From NCBI RefSeq assembly GCF_001428405.1, contig NZ_LMSL01000002.1, positions 166,909 to 230,908 of the forward strand: 64,000 bases of DNA, given 5' to 3'. Origin of the DNA: Frateuria sp. Soil773. GTDB taxonomy: Bacteria > Pseudomonadota > Gammaproteobacteria > Xanthomonadales > Rhodanobacteraceae. The notes under the pieces are model-generated. The model was not told where the DNA came from, did not search any database, and saw nothing but the letters and a program-made list of their open reading frames with translations. How positions within the stretch are numbered: position 1 is the stretch's first letter; the number at the start of each line of letters is the position of its first letter. The position numbers and the translations under genes were made by a program. Below, piece by piece: positions 37,437 through 45,931 of this stretch.

Positions 37437-38327
37437 ATGTTGAAGCGTTTGCCGATCCTGTGCGCCGCCCTGCTCGCGCTCGCCGCCTGCAGCAACAACA
37501 GCGATACCGGCAGCGCCGCGCAGCAGGCGGAAACCGCGCCGCCCGCGACGGCTGCCAGCGCCACTGCGCCGGCGGCCGCCGGCACGGCGACGACCGAACC
37601 CGCCCCGGCGCCGGCATCGGCCGGCACCGCGGCGGACGCCACCGCACCGGCGCCGGCGCAGACGGCGGCCGCCACGCCGGCGGCCGCAGCCGACGCGCAG
37701 CCCTTCGTCGACGACGGCAAGTGGGTCGAGGGCAAGGACTACCAGCGCATCGAGCCGGCCCAGCCGAAGGTGAGCGGCACCGACAAGATCGAGGTGGTCG
37801 AGGTGTTCTCCTACGGTTGCCCCGCCTGCAACCAGTTCCACCCGGTCGTCTCGCAGCTCGCCAAGAGCCTGCCGGCGAGCGCGCAGATGGTCTACCTGCC
37901 GGCCTCGTTCATCCCGCAGGAGAACTGGCCCACGCTGCAGCGCGCCTACCTCACCGCACAGGTGCTCGGCGTGGCCGACAAGGCCAACGACGCGATGTAC
38001 GACGCGGTGTGGAAGTCGCAGGAGATCAGCGCGATGAAGCCCACCGGCGGGCTCAAGCCGAAGGCGGCGCTGCCGACCATCGACGACATCGCCAAGGTCT
38101 ACGCCAAGTTCGGCGCCGATCCCAAGGAATTCGCCGCCGTCGCCAACTCGTTCAGCATCAACACCAAGATGAAGCGCTCGGACGAACTGGTGAAGGCCTA
38201 CGGCGTCGACGGCACGCCGACCATCGTGATCGACGGCAAGTACCGCTTCGCGCCGACCGAGGTGGGCTACGGCCGGAGCATCGAGCTGGCCCAGTGGCTG
38301 GTGGCCAAGGAAGCGGCCGGCAAGTGA
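37437..38327 (+). CDS. dsbA: DsbA-like thiol:disulfide oxidoreductase, lipoprotein with long linker
   Basis: This 296-residue protein introduces disulfides into exported proteins. It has a lipoprotein signal with lipobox LAAC (Cys18), a low-complexity Ala/Pro/Thr linker to about residue 88, then a DsbA fold with active site CPAC (128-131; the usual motif is CPHC) and cis-Pro segment GTPTIVIDGKYR. The linker would tether the thioredoxin domain at a distance from the membrane. It follows cytochrome c4 and precedes a second DsbA, a layout I associate with Xanthomonadales. Confidence 0.9.
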   Translation: MLKRLPILCAALLALAACSNNSDTGSAAQQAETAPPATAASATAPAAAGTATTEPAPAPASAGTAADATAPAPAQTAAATPAAAADAQPFVDDGKWVEGKDYQRIEPAQPKVSGTDKIEVVEVFSYGCPACNQFHPVVSQLAKSLPASAQMVYLPASFIPQENWPTLQRAYLTAQVLGVADKANDAMYDAVWKSQEISAMKPTGGLKPKAALPTIDDIAKVYAKFGADPKEFAAVANSFSINTKMKRSDELVKAYGVDGTPTIVIDGKYRFAPTEVGYGRSIELAQWLVAKEAAGK

Positions 38328-38437
38328 GTTCCCGCGTGCCGGCCCGCCGGCCGGCGCGCGCCATCCACCTGGCATCCGCGGCAGTCCTGCCCGGCCGACC
38401 GGCCGGCGTGCCTGCCGCGAAAGCGGAGTAGACATCC

Positions 38438-39091
38438 ATGTTCAAGCGTCTCGCCCCCCTGCGCATCCTGGCCGTGATCGGCGGCCTGCTGCTGGCCACC
38501 GCCTGCACCGCCTCGAACTCCGACGGCCCGGCGCCGTACACCGAGGGCCAGGAATACGTCACCCTGCCCGGCCCGCACCAGCGCTACAGCAGCGAGGGCA
38601 AGGTGGAAGTGGTCGAGGTGTTCTCCTACGGCTGCATCCACTGCGCGCACTTCGCGCCCATCGCCGAACAACTGCGCAAGTCGCTGCCACCGGGCGTCGT
38701 GTTCAAGCTGGTGCCGGCCCCGTTCAGCGCGGAATGGCTGCCCTACGCGCGCGCCTACTACGCGGCGAAGAAGCTCGGCGTGGTCGAGAAGAGCCACCTG
38801 GAGCTGTTCGCCGAGAAGTTCGCCCAGCACTACCCGATCAACTCGCTGGACGAACTGGCCGACTTCTACGCCAAGCACGGCGTGGACCGCGCCGAGTTCA
38901 TGCGCATCGCCACCTCCGACGAGGTGACCGCGCAGATGAAGAAGGATCTCGCACTGATCCAGAAGTGGCAGGTGACCGGCACGCCGACCATCGTGGTCGA
39001 CGGCAAGTACCGCAGCGAGAACGTGCATACGCTGGACGAGCTGTCCGCCCTGACGCAGTGGCTGGCCAAGCGCGAGCTGGCCGGCAAGTAA
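38438..39091 (+). CDS. Second DsbA-like thiol:disulfide oxidoreductase
   Basis: A 217-residue DsbA-family protein with active site CIHC (66-69) and cis-Pro segment GTPTIVVDGKYRSEN, nearly the same as in the upstream paralogue (GTPTIVIDGKYR), so tandem duplication is likely. The N-terminal signal ends ...LLATAC at Cys23; the -3 residue is Ala, so the lipobox is imperfect and it may be either a lipoprotein or a soluble periplasmic protein. Unlike its neighbour it lacks the long linker. The differing dipeptides between the cysteines imply different redox potentials. Confidence 0.88.
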   Translation: MFKRLAPLRILAVIGGLLLATACTASNSDGPAPYTEGQEYVTLPGPHQRYSSEGKVEVVEVFSYGCIHCAHFAPIAEQLRKSLPPGVVFKLVPAPFSAEWLPYARAYYAAKKLGVVEKSHLELFAEKFAQHYPINSLDELADFYAKHGVDRAEFMRIATSDEVTAQMKKDLALIQKWQVTGTPTIVVDGKYRSENVHTLDELSALTQWLAKRELAGK

Positions 39092-39188
39092 GTCCGCCTC
39101 GCGTTCACGTGCCGCGGGCCATGCTTGCGCCCGCGGCAGGCGCCCCGAAGCTGGCGGCTGACGCGTTTCCCCGCTACCGTCCAGCCCG

Positions 39189-39995
39189 ATGACCCGCGCC
39201 GATCCAGCCCCGCCCGCCACCGAACGTCGCCTGCGCCTGCTCAGTTGCAACATCCTGGCCGGCGCCAGCGTGCAACGCTACCGCGAGTACCTCACCCGCA
39301 GCATCAACGCGGTGCTGCCCGGGCGCAACAAGCTGGACAACCTCGACCGCCTCGCCGAGGTGCTGTCGCAGTTCGACGTGATCGGGCTGCAGGAGGCCGA
39401 CGCCGGCAGCCTGCGCTCGGGCTTCCTCAACCAGACCCGCTACCTGGCCGAGGCGGCCGGCCTGCCGTTCTGGAGCCACCAGCCGAACCGGCCGATGGCG
39501 CGCCTGGCGCACTCGGCCAACGGCCTGATCAGCCGGATCGAGCCGCACAGCGTGCTGGACTATCCGCTGCCCAGCCGCATCCCCGGCCGCGGCGCCCTGC
39601 TGGTGCGCTTCGGCGAGGCGCGCGAGGCGCTGACCGTGCTGATCGCCCACCTGTCGCTGAGCGCGCCGGCGCGCGCGAAGCAGCTCGGTTTCATCGCCGA
39701 GCTGCTGCACGACTACCCGAACGCCGTGCTGATGGGCGACCTCAACACCGACGCCGCCAGCCCGGAGATGCGCCACCTGTTCCACCGCAGCAGCCTGCAG
39801 CCGCCGGCCCAGCCCACGCCGACCTTCCCGAGCTGGAAGCCGCGCCGCGCGCTGGACCACATCCTCACCTCTGAATCGGTCCAACTGGAAAAAGTGTGGA
39901 CCCTGCCGCAGGCGTTCTCCGACCACCTGCCGCTGGCGGCCGAGATCCGCCTGCCGGCCCACCTCGCGCCGCGGGCGCAGCGGCTGCGCCGATGA
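39189..39995 (+). CDS. Endonuclease/exonuclease/phosphatase (EEP) family protein
   Basis: This 268-residue metal-dependent hydrolase of the EEP superfamily has the metal-binding Asn in LLSCNILAG, Glu in VIGLQEADAG, the catalytic-site LMGDLNTDAASPE, and the final ALDHIL...SDHLPLAAEI (Asp-His) motif. No signal peptide is seen, so it is probably cytosolic. The family includes nucleases and phosphodiesterases; the substrate is not inferable. It overlaps the next small gene by 4 nt. Confidence 0.82.
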   Translation: MTRADPAPPATERRLRLLSCNILAGASVQRYREYLTRSINAVLPGRNKLDNLDRLAEVLSQFDVIGLQEADAGSLRSGFLNQTRYLAEAAGLPFWSHQPNRPMARLAHSANGLISRIEPHSVLDYPLPSRIPGRGALLVRFGEAREALTVLIAHLSLSAPARAKQLGFIAELLHDYPNAVLMGDLNTDAASPEMRHLFHRSSLQPPAQPTPTFPSWKPRRALDHILTSESVQLEKVWTLPQAFSDHLPLAAEIRLPAHLAPRAQRLRR

Positions 39996-40402
39996 CCGGC
40001 AAGATGCGCCTGGCCCTGCCGTGGCTGCTGCTGGTGCCGGTGCTGCTGGCCGCCCTCGCGCTGCGCTACCTGCTGATCGAGCCGGCCGACATGATCCACC
40101 GCTGCGACGGAACCGGCCCGTGGTGGTGCGCCTGGCGCCAGCAGGCGGTGCTGGCCTTCCTCGGCTATGGCTACGGCTACGCGGCGCTCGCCGCCGCCGC
40201 GCTCGCGCTGGCGTGGAAGCACCGCTTCAGCGCCTGGCTGGCGATCGCCTGCGGGCTGGTCGCGCTGCAGTTGTACTGCGTCGATGCCGGCGCGTTCGCC
40301 GTGCTGCTCGGCAGCCTACGCCTGCTGCGGCTGCAGGCCGCGGGCGTCGCGCCAGGCAAGCAGCAGCGGCGCGGCGAGCGCGAGGTTCAGCCCCAGCCAT
40401 AG
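39992..40402 (+). CDS. Hypothetical small membrane protein
   Basis: This 136-residue protein has three or four predicted membrane helices (LPWLLLVPVLLAALALRYLL; a Tyr/Ala-rich second; LAIACGLVALQLYCV). Four Cys flank the loops (HRCDGTGPWWCAW). Its ATG overlaps the stop of the EEP gene (ATGA), so it is cotranslated. The last 28 residues are Arg/Gln-rich and lie antisense to the 3' end of the convergent GH17 gene. No family recognised. Confidence 0.6.
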   Translation: MTGKMRLALPWLLLVPVLLAALALRYLLIEPADMIHRCDGTGPWWCAWRQQAVLAFLGYGYGYAALAAAALALAWKHRFSAWLAIACGLVALQLYCVDAGAFAVLLGSLRLLRLQAAGVAPGKQQRRGEREVQPQP

Positions 40403-41926
40403 CCAGGCGACCGTGTTCAGCCCGGCCTCCTGCGCCACCACGACGGCTCCCAGCAGCGGCAGGCACAGCGCCAGGAAGCGCTGTTCCAGCGCCGGCTGCG
40501 CGCCGCGCACCGCACCCGCCCAGGCGGCCAGCGCATAGCCCGCGCACGGCAAGGCGAACAGGCCCAGCGGGAAATCGCGGTAGCGCCCGTCGAAGACCAG
40601 CAGCAGGTCGAACCAGGCCAGCGCGAACAGCCAGCCCAGCCGCAGCCGCTGCAGCCAGGGCCGCCCCGGCTCGGCATGCGCGCCGCCGCAAAGGCGGGCG
40701 GCCAGCGAGCGCGCCAACAGGATCGCCGTCGCCAGCGCGAGCAGGCAGGCCAGCAGCGACACGCCCCATTCGAACGGACTGCGGCAGGCATACAGCATCT
40801 GCCGGTACTGCCACGCCAGCGCGCTGCCGCTGGCGAAACCCGCGAGTTTCAGCGCGGCCCAGCCCGGCATGCCGCGCCATGCGCGGCGCCACGTCCCGGC
40901 AAGCGCGAACAGCAGCGAGCCGCCGATGCCGGCGAGCCAGCCCAGCCACCAGCGCGGCACCTCCGTCACCGGACCCTGCATCGAAAACTTCGGCCGGGCC
41001 TCGACGTCGAAGATGCCCCAGTAGCCGCCGACGGTGCCTTCCTGCAGGCGCTTCCACGGCTGGTCGAACGCCTCGATCACGTTGTACGGCATGTCCACGC
41101 GGCCGGCGTAGGCGAGGAACTCGCGCAGGTAGCGCGCCTCGTTCACCACGCTGGCGCGCGCGGCGCGGCGCGGGCGGCCTGCGCTGGGCCAGCCGGTCTC
41201 GCCGATCATCACGCGCCTGCCGGGAAACGCCTGCCGCATCCGCGCGTAGACGTCGGCCACGTGGCGCACCGCATGCTCGGGCGGCACCGGCTGGTCTTCC
41301 CAGTAGGGCAGGATGTGGATGGTGAGGTAGTCCACCGCCGAGGCCATCTGCGGATAGCGCAGCCAGAACTCCCACACGTCGGCGTAGCTCACCGGCACCG
41401 CCGCCGGGATCGCCGCGCGCACCTCGCGCGCGTAGGCCGCCAGCGCAGCGGCCGACAGCTCGCCGCGCAGCAGCACCTCGTTGCCGACGATCACCCCGCG
41501 CAGCGCCTCCGGATGCGCCTTCGCGGTGGCGATGCCCAGTTGCACCTCGCGCGCGTTCGCCGCCGGATCGCGGCCGAGCCAGATCCCCATCAGCACCTTC
41601 ATGCCGTAGCGCCCGGCGATCGCCGGCACCGCGGCCAGGCCCTGGCCCTGCGAGTAGGTGCGCACGCAGTCGAACCGCTGCGACAGCGCGCGCAGGTCGG
41701 CGTCGATGCGCTCGGGGCTGATGAAGGCGTTCGGGTCGAACGGCGTCTCGTCCGGCTCGCGGTACGGCGCGTAGGACACGCAGGCGATGCGCGACGACGG
41801 CGCGTCCGGCAGGGCGACCGGCCGACCCGCCTGCCACCACCACCAGGCCCCGGCCAGCGCCAGCAGGCTCAGCACGATCCACAGCGGCCGGTACGGCGGA
41901 CGAGACTGCGTGGACGTGGACGACAT
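40316..41926 (-). CDS. Membrane-bound GH17-type beta-1,3-glucanase/transglycosylase-like protein
   Basis: This 536-residue protein has an N-terminal anchor helix (WIVLSLLALAGAWWWWQ), a glycosyl hydrolase family 17 domain (about 45-330) with acid Glu150 in VIVGNEVLL and nucleophile Glu243 in IGETGWPSAG, and a C-terminal half with six or seven membrane helices. GH17 enzymes act on beta-1,3-glucans; bacterial members fused to membrane helices are often called beta-(1-6)-glucan synthases by analogy to NdvB/NdvC. A role in periplasmic or capsular glucan branching is an inference. It is convergent with the small membrane gene and overlaps it by 87 nt. Confidence 0.8.
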   Translation of the reverse strand: MSSTSTQSRPPYRPLWIVLSLLALAGAWWWWQAGRPVALPDAPSSRIACVSYAPYREPDETPFDPNAFISPERIDADLRALSQRFDCVRTYSQGQGLAAVPAIAGRYGMKVLMGIWLGRDPAANAREVQLGIATAKAHPEALRGVIVGNEVLLRGELSAAALAAYAREVRAAIPAAVPVSYADVWEFWLRYPQMASAVDYLTIHILPYWEDQPVPPEHAVRHVADVYARMRQAFPGRRVMIGETGWPSAGRPRRAARASVVNEARYLREFLAYAGRVDMPYNVIEAFDQPWKRLQEGTVGGYWGIFDVEARPKFSMQGPVTEVPRWWLGWLAGIGGSLLFALAGTWRRAWRGMPGWAALKLAGFASGSALAWQYRQMLYACRSPFEWGVSLLACLLALATAILLARSLAARLCGGAHAEPGRPWLQRLRLGWLFALAWFDLLLVFDGRYRDFPLGLFALPCAGYALAAWAGAVRGAQPALEQRFLALCLPLLGAVVVAQEAGLNTVAWLWLGLNLALAAPLLLAWRDARGLQPQQA

Positions 41927-41993
41927 GCCGTTCCCGGGGTTGAGCGCGTAGCGCGCGAGTTTAGCAGGGGAGGCCCGGCGGCCTGGCTTGGAG

Positions 41994-42370
41994 CCCGCTC
42001 ACGATCTCCAGGTATCCCCACATGAATCTCCAGACATCCCCCCATGAAACGTCATCCCAGCGAACCCCGAAAAGGGGGCAAGAGCTGGGATCCAGCGTCT
42101 TTGGGCTTTGGAGCATCAAGTCACTGGATTCCTGCCTCCGCAGGAATGACGACAAGGCAGTTAGACCGACTGATAGATCGTAAACACCCGTTCACGATCT
42201 CCGGATACCCCACAAACGTCATCCCAGCGAAGGCTGGGATCCAGCGCCTTTGAGCTTTGGAACATCAAGTCACTGGATTCCTGCCTGACCAGCCCTTCGG
42301 CTGTTGAAAAGCGCCTCGCAGGAATGACGAGGAGGCGGCTGGACCGACGATCGGGATCCTGGGTCATTGC
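41994..42370 (+). repeat. Composite palindromic repeats, copy 3 (two tandem units)
   Basis: The clearest copy. Unit a (41994-42185) and unit b (42186-42370) each run from CTCACGATCTCC or TTCACGATCTCC to a GACCGAC tail. Each holds hairpin 1 (CCCAGC...GCTGGG) and hairpin 2 (ATTCCTGC...GCAGGAAT). In unit a the hairpin-1 loop has a 20-nt insert (near 42062-42085). In unit b the hairpin-2 loop holds a 26-nt module (42287-42312) flanked by GCCT on both sides. No gene is seen in 41927-42558. Confidence 0.85.
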
Positions 42371-42558
42371 AAGCTCGTCGTTCCTGCGCTCGCAAGGACA
42401 ACGCCTCGATGCGAGACGCCTTCACGATGTCGAGCAGGCTCTTAACGCCTTGCTCAGCACCGCTTGCGCACCCTCCTCCGCGGCCCGCCGTCACGGGAGC
42501 CGCCACGGCCTTGAATTACACTGCGGCGCAATCGGCATTCGACAGCCAGGGAGATTCC

Positions 42559-44607
42559 ATGCCTCAGCACGCGGCGCCGCGGCGCCTTACCTCTCGCCTG
42601 CTCGTGGTCGTCGCGGGCTGGTGGCTGCTCGGCGGCAGCGTCGCCGCCGATCCGCAGCAGGACCAGCGCATCGCGTTCAAGCAGGCTTGGGCGGTGGCGC
42701 AGCAGGGCGGCGACGGCTGGCGCAGTTGGGCGAAGACGCTGGCCGACTATCCGCTGTACCCGTACCTGGAGGCGGCCGCGCTCAGCCACGACCTGCGGCA
42801 GCTCGACCGGCCCGCAGTGGAAAGCTACCTGCAGCGCTATCCCGGGATGATCCCGGCCAACGACCTGCGCCGCGACTTCCTGCTGGAACTGGCCCGGCGG
42901 CAGGACTGGAACGACTTCCTCGCGCTGTACCGCCCCGGCCTCGGCGACGCGCTGAGCTGCGACGCGCTGCAGGCGCGGCTGGCCCAGGGCGGCACGCTCG
43001 ACTTCGAGCGCGACCTCGCCACGCTGTGGACCCGCCCGAGCCTTCCCAATGCCTGCGATCCGGTGCTGGAAGCCGCGCGCAGCCAGGGCCTGCTGACCCC
43101 CACGCGGCTGTGGACGCGCATCGACCGCGCGATCGGCGCCGGCCAGGCCGGCACGGTGGCCGCGCTGGCGGCATGGCTGCCGGCCGGCGAAACGCAGGCC
43201 GGCCAGCGCCTGGCGCTGGCCCTGCGCGATCCGGCCGGCGCCGCTGCCGAAGCGAAGAAGTGGCCGGACACCCCGCGCCACCGCCAGGCCGCCGCGCTGG
43301 CCGTGCAGCGCCTGGCGCGACGCCAGTCCGCCAGCGCCGACGCCGCGTGGCAGGCGCTGCAACCGCGCTTCGCCTTCAGCACGCGGCAGCGCGACGACGT
43401 GCTGTACGCGCTGGCGCTCTACCACGCCACCGACTTCGACGAGAACGCGCTGGCGCGGCTGGCCGCGCTGCCCGAGGCCGCGCGCACCGACGCCAGCCGC
43501 GAGTGGCGCGTCCGCGTGGCGCTGGCGCGGCAGGACTGGCCGGCGGTGCTGGCGGCGATCCAGGCGATGCCCGCCGGGCAGCGGCAGGAGGGCGAATGGC
43601 GCTACTTCCGCGCGCGTGCGCTGGCCGCCACCGGGCACGACGCCGAGGCGCAGGCGCTGTACGCCGACCTGGCGGACGAGGCGAGCTACTTCGGCTTCAT
43701 GGCCGCCGACCGCCTCGGCCGCGACTACGCTATCTGCCCGCTCGAACCGGCCGCGGACCCGCAGCGCGAACAGGCGCTGCTGGCCGACCCCGGCCTGCAG
43801 CGCGCGTTCGAACTGTATGCTGTGGACTTGCCGAAACTGGCGCGGCGCGAATGGGCGCAGGCGCTCGACGGCAGCGACCCGGCCACCCTGCGGCTCGCCG
43901 CCGACCTGGCCTACCGCCGCGGCTGGTACGACCGCGCCGTGTTCGCCTTCAGCAGCGGCGAGGCCCTGCGCTACTACGAGCAGCGCTTCCCGCTGGCCAG
44001 CCAGGACGGCGTGGTGCCGCAGGCCGAGCAGGCCGGCATCGACCCGGCCTGGGCCTATGCGATCGCCCGCGCCGAGAGCGCCTGGGTGACCGATGCGCGC
44101 TCCGGCGCCGACGCGCGCGGCCTGATGCAACTGGTGCCGGCCACCGCCGCGCTGGTGGCCAGGCGCAACGGCCTGGACTGGAACGGCGGCGACTCGCTGT
44201 ACGACCCGGCCACCAACATCCGCCTCGGCACGCGCTACCTGGCGCAGGTGGCGGCGCGGTTCGACGGCGCGCCGTGGCTGGCCAGCGCCGCCTACAACGC
44301 CGGCCCGGCCAAGGTCGACCAGTGGCTGGCCGCGCGCGGCACGCTCGATCCGGACCTGTTCGTCGCCAGCATGCCGTACAAGGAAACCCGCGAGTACGTG
44401 GCGCGGGTGATGGCCTTCGCGGTGATCTACGACTGGCGGCTGTCCGGCAAGGCGCTGCCCATGAGCACTCGCATGACCGCCATCGGCCAGCCCTATGGGC
44501 TGCCCGACGGCCGCACGCCGCGCCGCCAGGTCGCCTGCCCCGCCGTTGTGGTGCCTGCGCCCGCCGAGAGCGTGGCGCCGGCGTCCGCCGGCACCGCGGT
44601 GCGCTGA
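42559..44607 (+). CDS. slt: Soluble lytic murein transglycosylase (Slt70-like)
   Basis: This 682-residue periplasmic enzyme cleaves the glycan strands of peptidoglycan to 1,6-anhydro products. A signal peptide (about 1-28) is followed by a long alpha-superhelical U-domain of Trp/Arg-rich repeats and the C-terminal SLT domain. The catalytic Glu506 sits in IARAESAWVTDARS; GLMQLVPATA and NIRLGTRYLA are family motifs. Length suits E. coli Slt70 (645 aa). ATG 42559 has GGGAG upstream. cca follows after 3 nt. Confidence 0.95.
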   Translation: MPQHAAPRRLTSRLLVVVAGWWLLGGSVAADPQQDQRIAFKQAWAVAQQGGDGWRSWAKTLADYPLYPYLEAAALSHDLRQLDRPAVESYLQRYPGMIPANDLRRDFLLELARRQDWNDFLALYRPGLGDALSCDALQARLAQGGTLDFERDLATLWTRPSLPNACDPVLEAARSQGLLTPTRLWTRIDRAIGAGQAGTVAALAAWLPAGETQAGQRLALALRDPAGAAAEAKKWPDTPRHRQAAALAVQRLARRQSASADAAWQALQPRFAFSTRQRDDVLYALALYHATDFDENALARLAALPEAARTDASREWRVRVALARQDWPAVLAAIQAMPAGQRQEGEWRYFRARALAATGHDAEAQALYADLADEASYFGFMAADRLGRDYAICPLEPAADPQREQALLADPGLQRAFELYAVDLPKLARREWAQALDGSDPATLRLAADLAYRRGWYDRAVFAFSSGEALRYYEQRFPLASQDGVVPQAEQAGIDPAWAYAIARAESAWVTDARSGADARGLMQLVPATAALVARRNGLDWNGGDSLYDPATNIRLGTRYLAQVAARFDGAPWLASAAYNAGPAKVDQWLAARGTLDPDLFVASMPYKETREYVARVMAFAVIYDWRLSGKALPMSTRMTAIGQPYGLPDGRTPRRQVACPAVVVPAPAESVAPASAGTAVR

Positions 44608-44610
44608 CCG

Positions 44611-45834
44611 ATGCGCAGCTACCTCGTCGGCGGCGCGGTGCGCGACCGGCTGCTCGGGCGGCCGGTGGTCGACCGCGACCACGTCGTCGTCGGCGCCGCG
44701 CCTGAGCAGATGCTGGCGCTCGGCTACAAGCCGGTCGGCAAGGATTTCCCGGTGTTCCTGCACCCGCGCAGCAACGAGGAATACGCGCTGGCCCGCACCG
44801 AGCGCAAGACCGGCCGCGGCTACCACGGCTTCGCCTTCCACGCCGACCCCACGGTGACGCTGGAGCAGGACCTGGCCCGGCGCGACCTCACCATCAACGC
44901 CATCGCCGAGGACGAGCACGGCACGCTGGTGGACCCCTACCACGGCGTGCGCGACATCGAGCGGCGCGTGCTGCGCCACGTCTCGCCGGCCTTCGCCGAG
45001 GACCCGGTGCGCCTGCTGCGGGTGGCGCGCTTCGCCGCGCGCTTCGCGCCGCTCGGCTTCCGCGTGGCCGACGAGACGATGGCGCTGCTGCGGCAGATGG
45101 TGGCCGACGGCGAGGTGGACCACCTGGTGCCCGAGCGGGTCTGGGCCGAGACCCGCAAGGCATTGGCCGAGGCGCAGCCGTCGGCCTTCCTGCAGGTGCT
45201 GCGCGCGAGCGGCGCGCTGGCCGTGCTGTTTCCCGAGGTCGATGCGCTGTACGGCGTACCGCAGCGCGCGGAGTTCCACCCGGAGATCGACACCGGCACG
45301 CACCTGGAACTGGTGCTGGACATGGCGGCGAAGCTCGCCCCCGGCGACGACCTGGTCGGCTTCTGCGCGCTCTGCCACGACCTGGGCAAGGCGCTGACTC
45401 CGGCCGACGTGCTGCCGCGGCACATCGGCCACGAGCATGCCGGCGTGGCGCCGCTGCGCGTGCTCGCCGCGCGGCTGAAGGTGCCGGCCGAGCACGCCGC
45501 GCTGGCCGAGCTGGTCTGCCGCGAGCACCTCAACGCACACCGCGCGTTCGAGCTGAAGCCGGCGACCGTGCTGAAGCTGCTGCTCGCGCTGGACGCCCTG
45601 CGCCGGCCCGCCCGGCTGGACGCCTTCCTCACTGCCTGCGAGGCCGACAAGCGCGGCCGCGCCGGCCATGCCGACGACGACTATCCGCAGGCCGCCTGGC
45701 TGCGCGCCGCGCGGGACGCGGCCGCGGCGGTCGACGCCGCCGGCTTCGTCGCGCAGGGCCTGCAGGGTCCGGCGATCGGCGCGGCGCTGGGGCAGGCGCG
45801 GGCCGCGGCAATCGCTAAACTAAGCAAACCGTAG
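44611..45834 (+). CDS. cca: Multifunctional CCA-adding enzyme with HD domain
   Basis: This 407-residue class-II tRNA nucleotidyltransferase adds or repairs the 3' CCA end. It has the YLVGGAVRD nucleotide-binding motif, the catalytic DxD as DRD (the usual form is DID), [10 protein letters not shown], and the C-terminal HD phosphohydrolase domain with His256-Asp257 in CHDLGK, characteristic of gammaproteobacterial CCA proteins with phosphatase and phosphodiesterase activity. It lies 3 nt after slt, so coupled translation is likely. Confidence 0.96.
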   Translation: MRSYLVGGAVRDRLLGRPVVDRDHVVVGAAPEQMLALGYKPVGKDFPVFLHPRSNEEYALARTERKTGRGYHGFAFHADPTVTLEQDLARRDLTINAIAEDEHGTLVDPYHGVRDIERRVLRHVSPAFAEDPVRLLRVARFAARFAPLGFRVADETMALLRQMVADGEVDHLVPERVWAETRKALAEAQPSAFLQVLRASGALAVLFPEVDALYGVPQRAEFHPEIDTGTHLELVLDMAAKLAPGDDLVGFCALCHDLGKALTPADVLPRHIGHEHAGVAPLRVLAARLKVPAEHAALAELVCREHLNAHRAFELKPATVLKLLLALDALRRPARLDAFLTACEADKRGRAGHADDDYPQAAWLRAARDAAAAVDAAGFVAQGLQGPAIGAALGQARAAAIAKLSKP

Positions 45835-45931
45835 GCGGCGCACCGTATACCTCGTCATCCGGTTCGCCGTGGAACGGCGGCTCCGTTCCCATGCACCCGC
45901 GACATCGCACCGTTTCCGTCTGGAGCTTCCC

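Noticed and set aside
41994..42370. Insertion sequence remnant
   Set aside because: No transposase frame or terminal inverted repeats of IS type; the block is explained by two palindromic repeat units.
42454..45669. Long minus-strand frame across slt and cca
   Set aside because: Same GC-driven shadow; no domain or start signal, while slt and cca on the plus strand have intact catalytic motifs.
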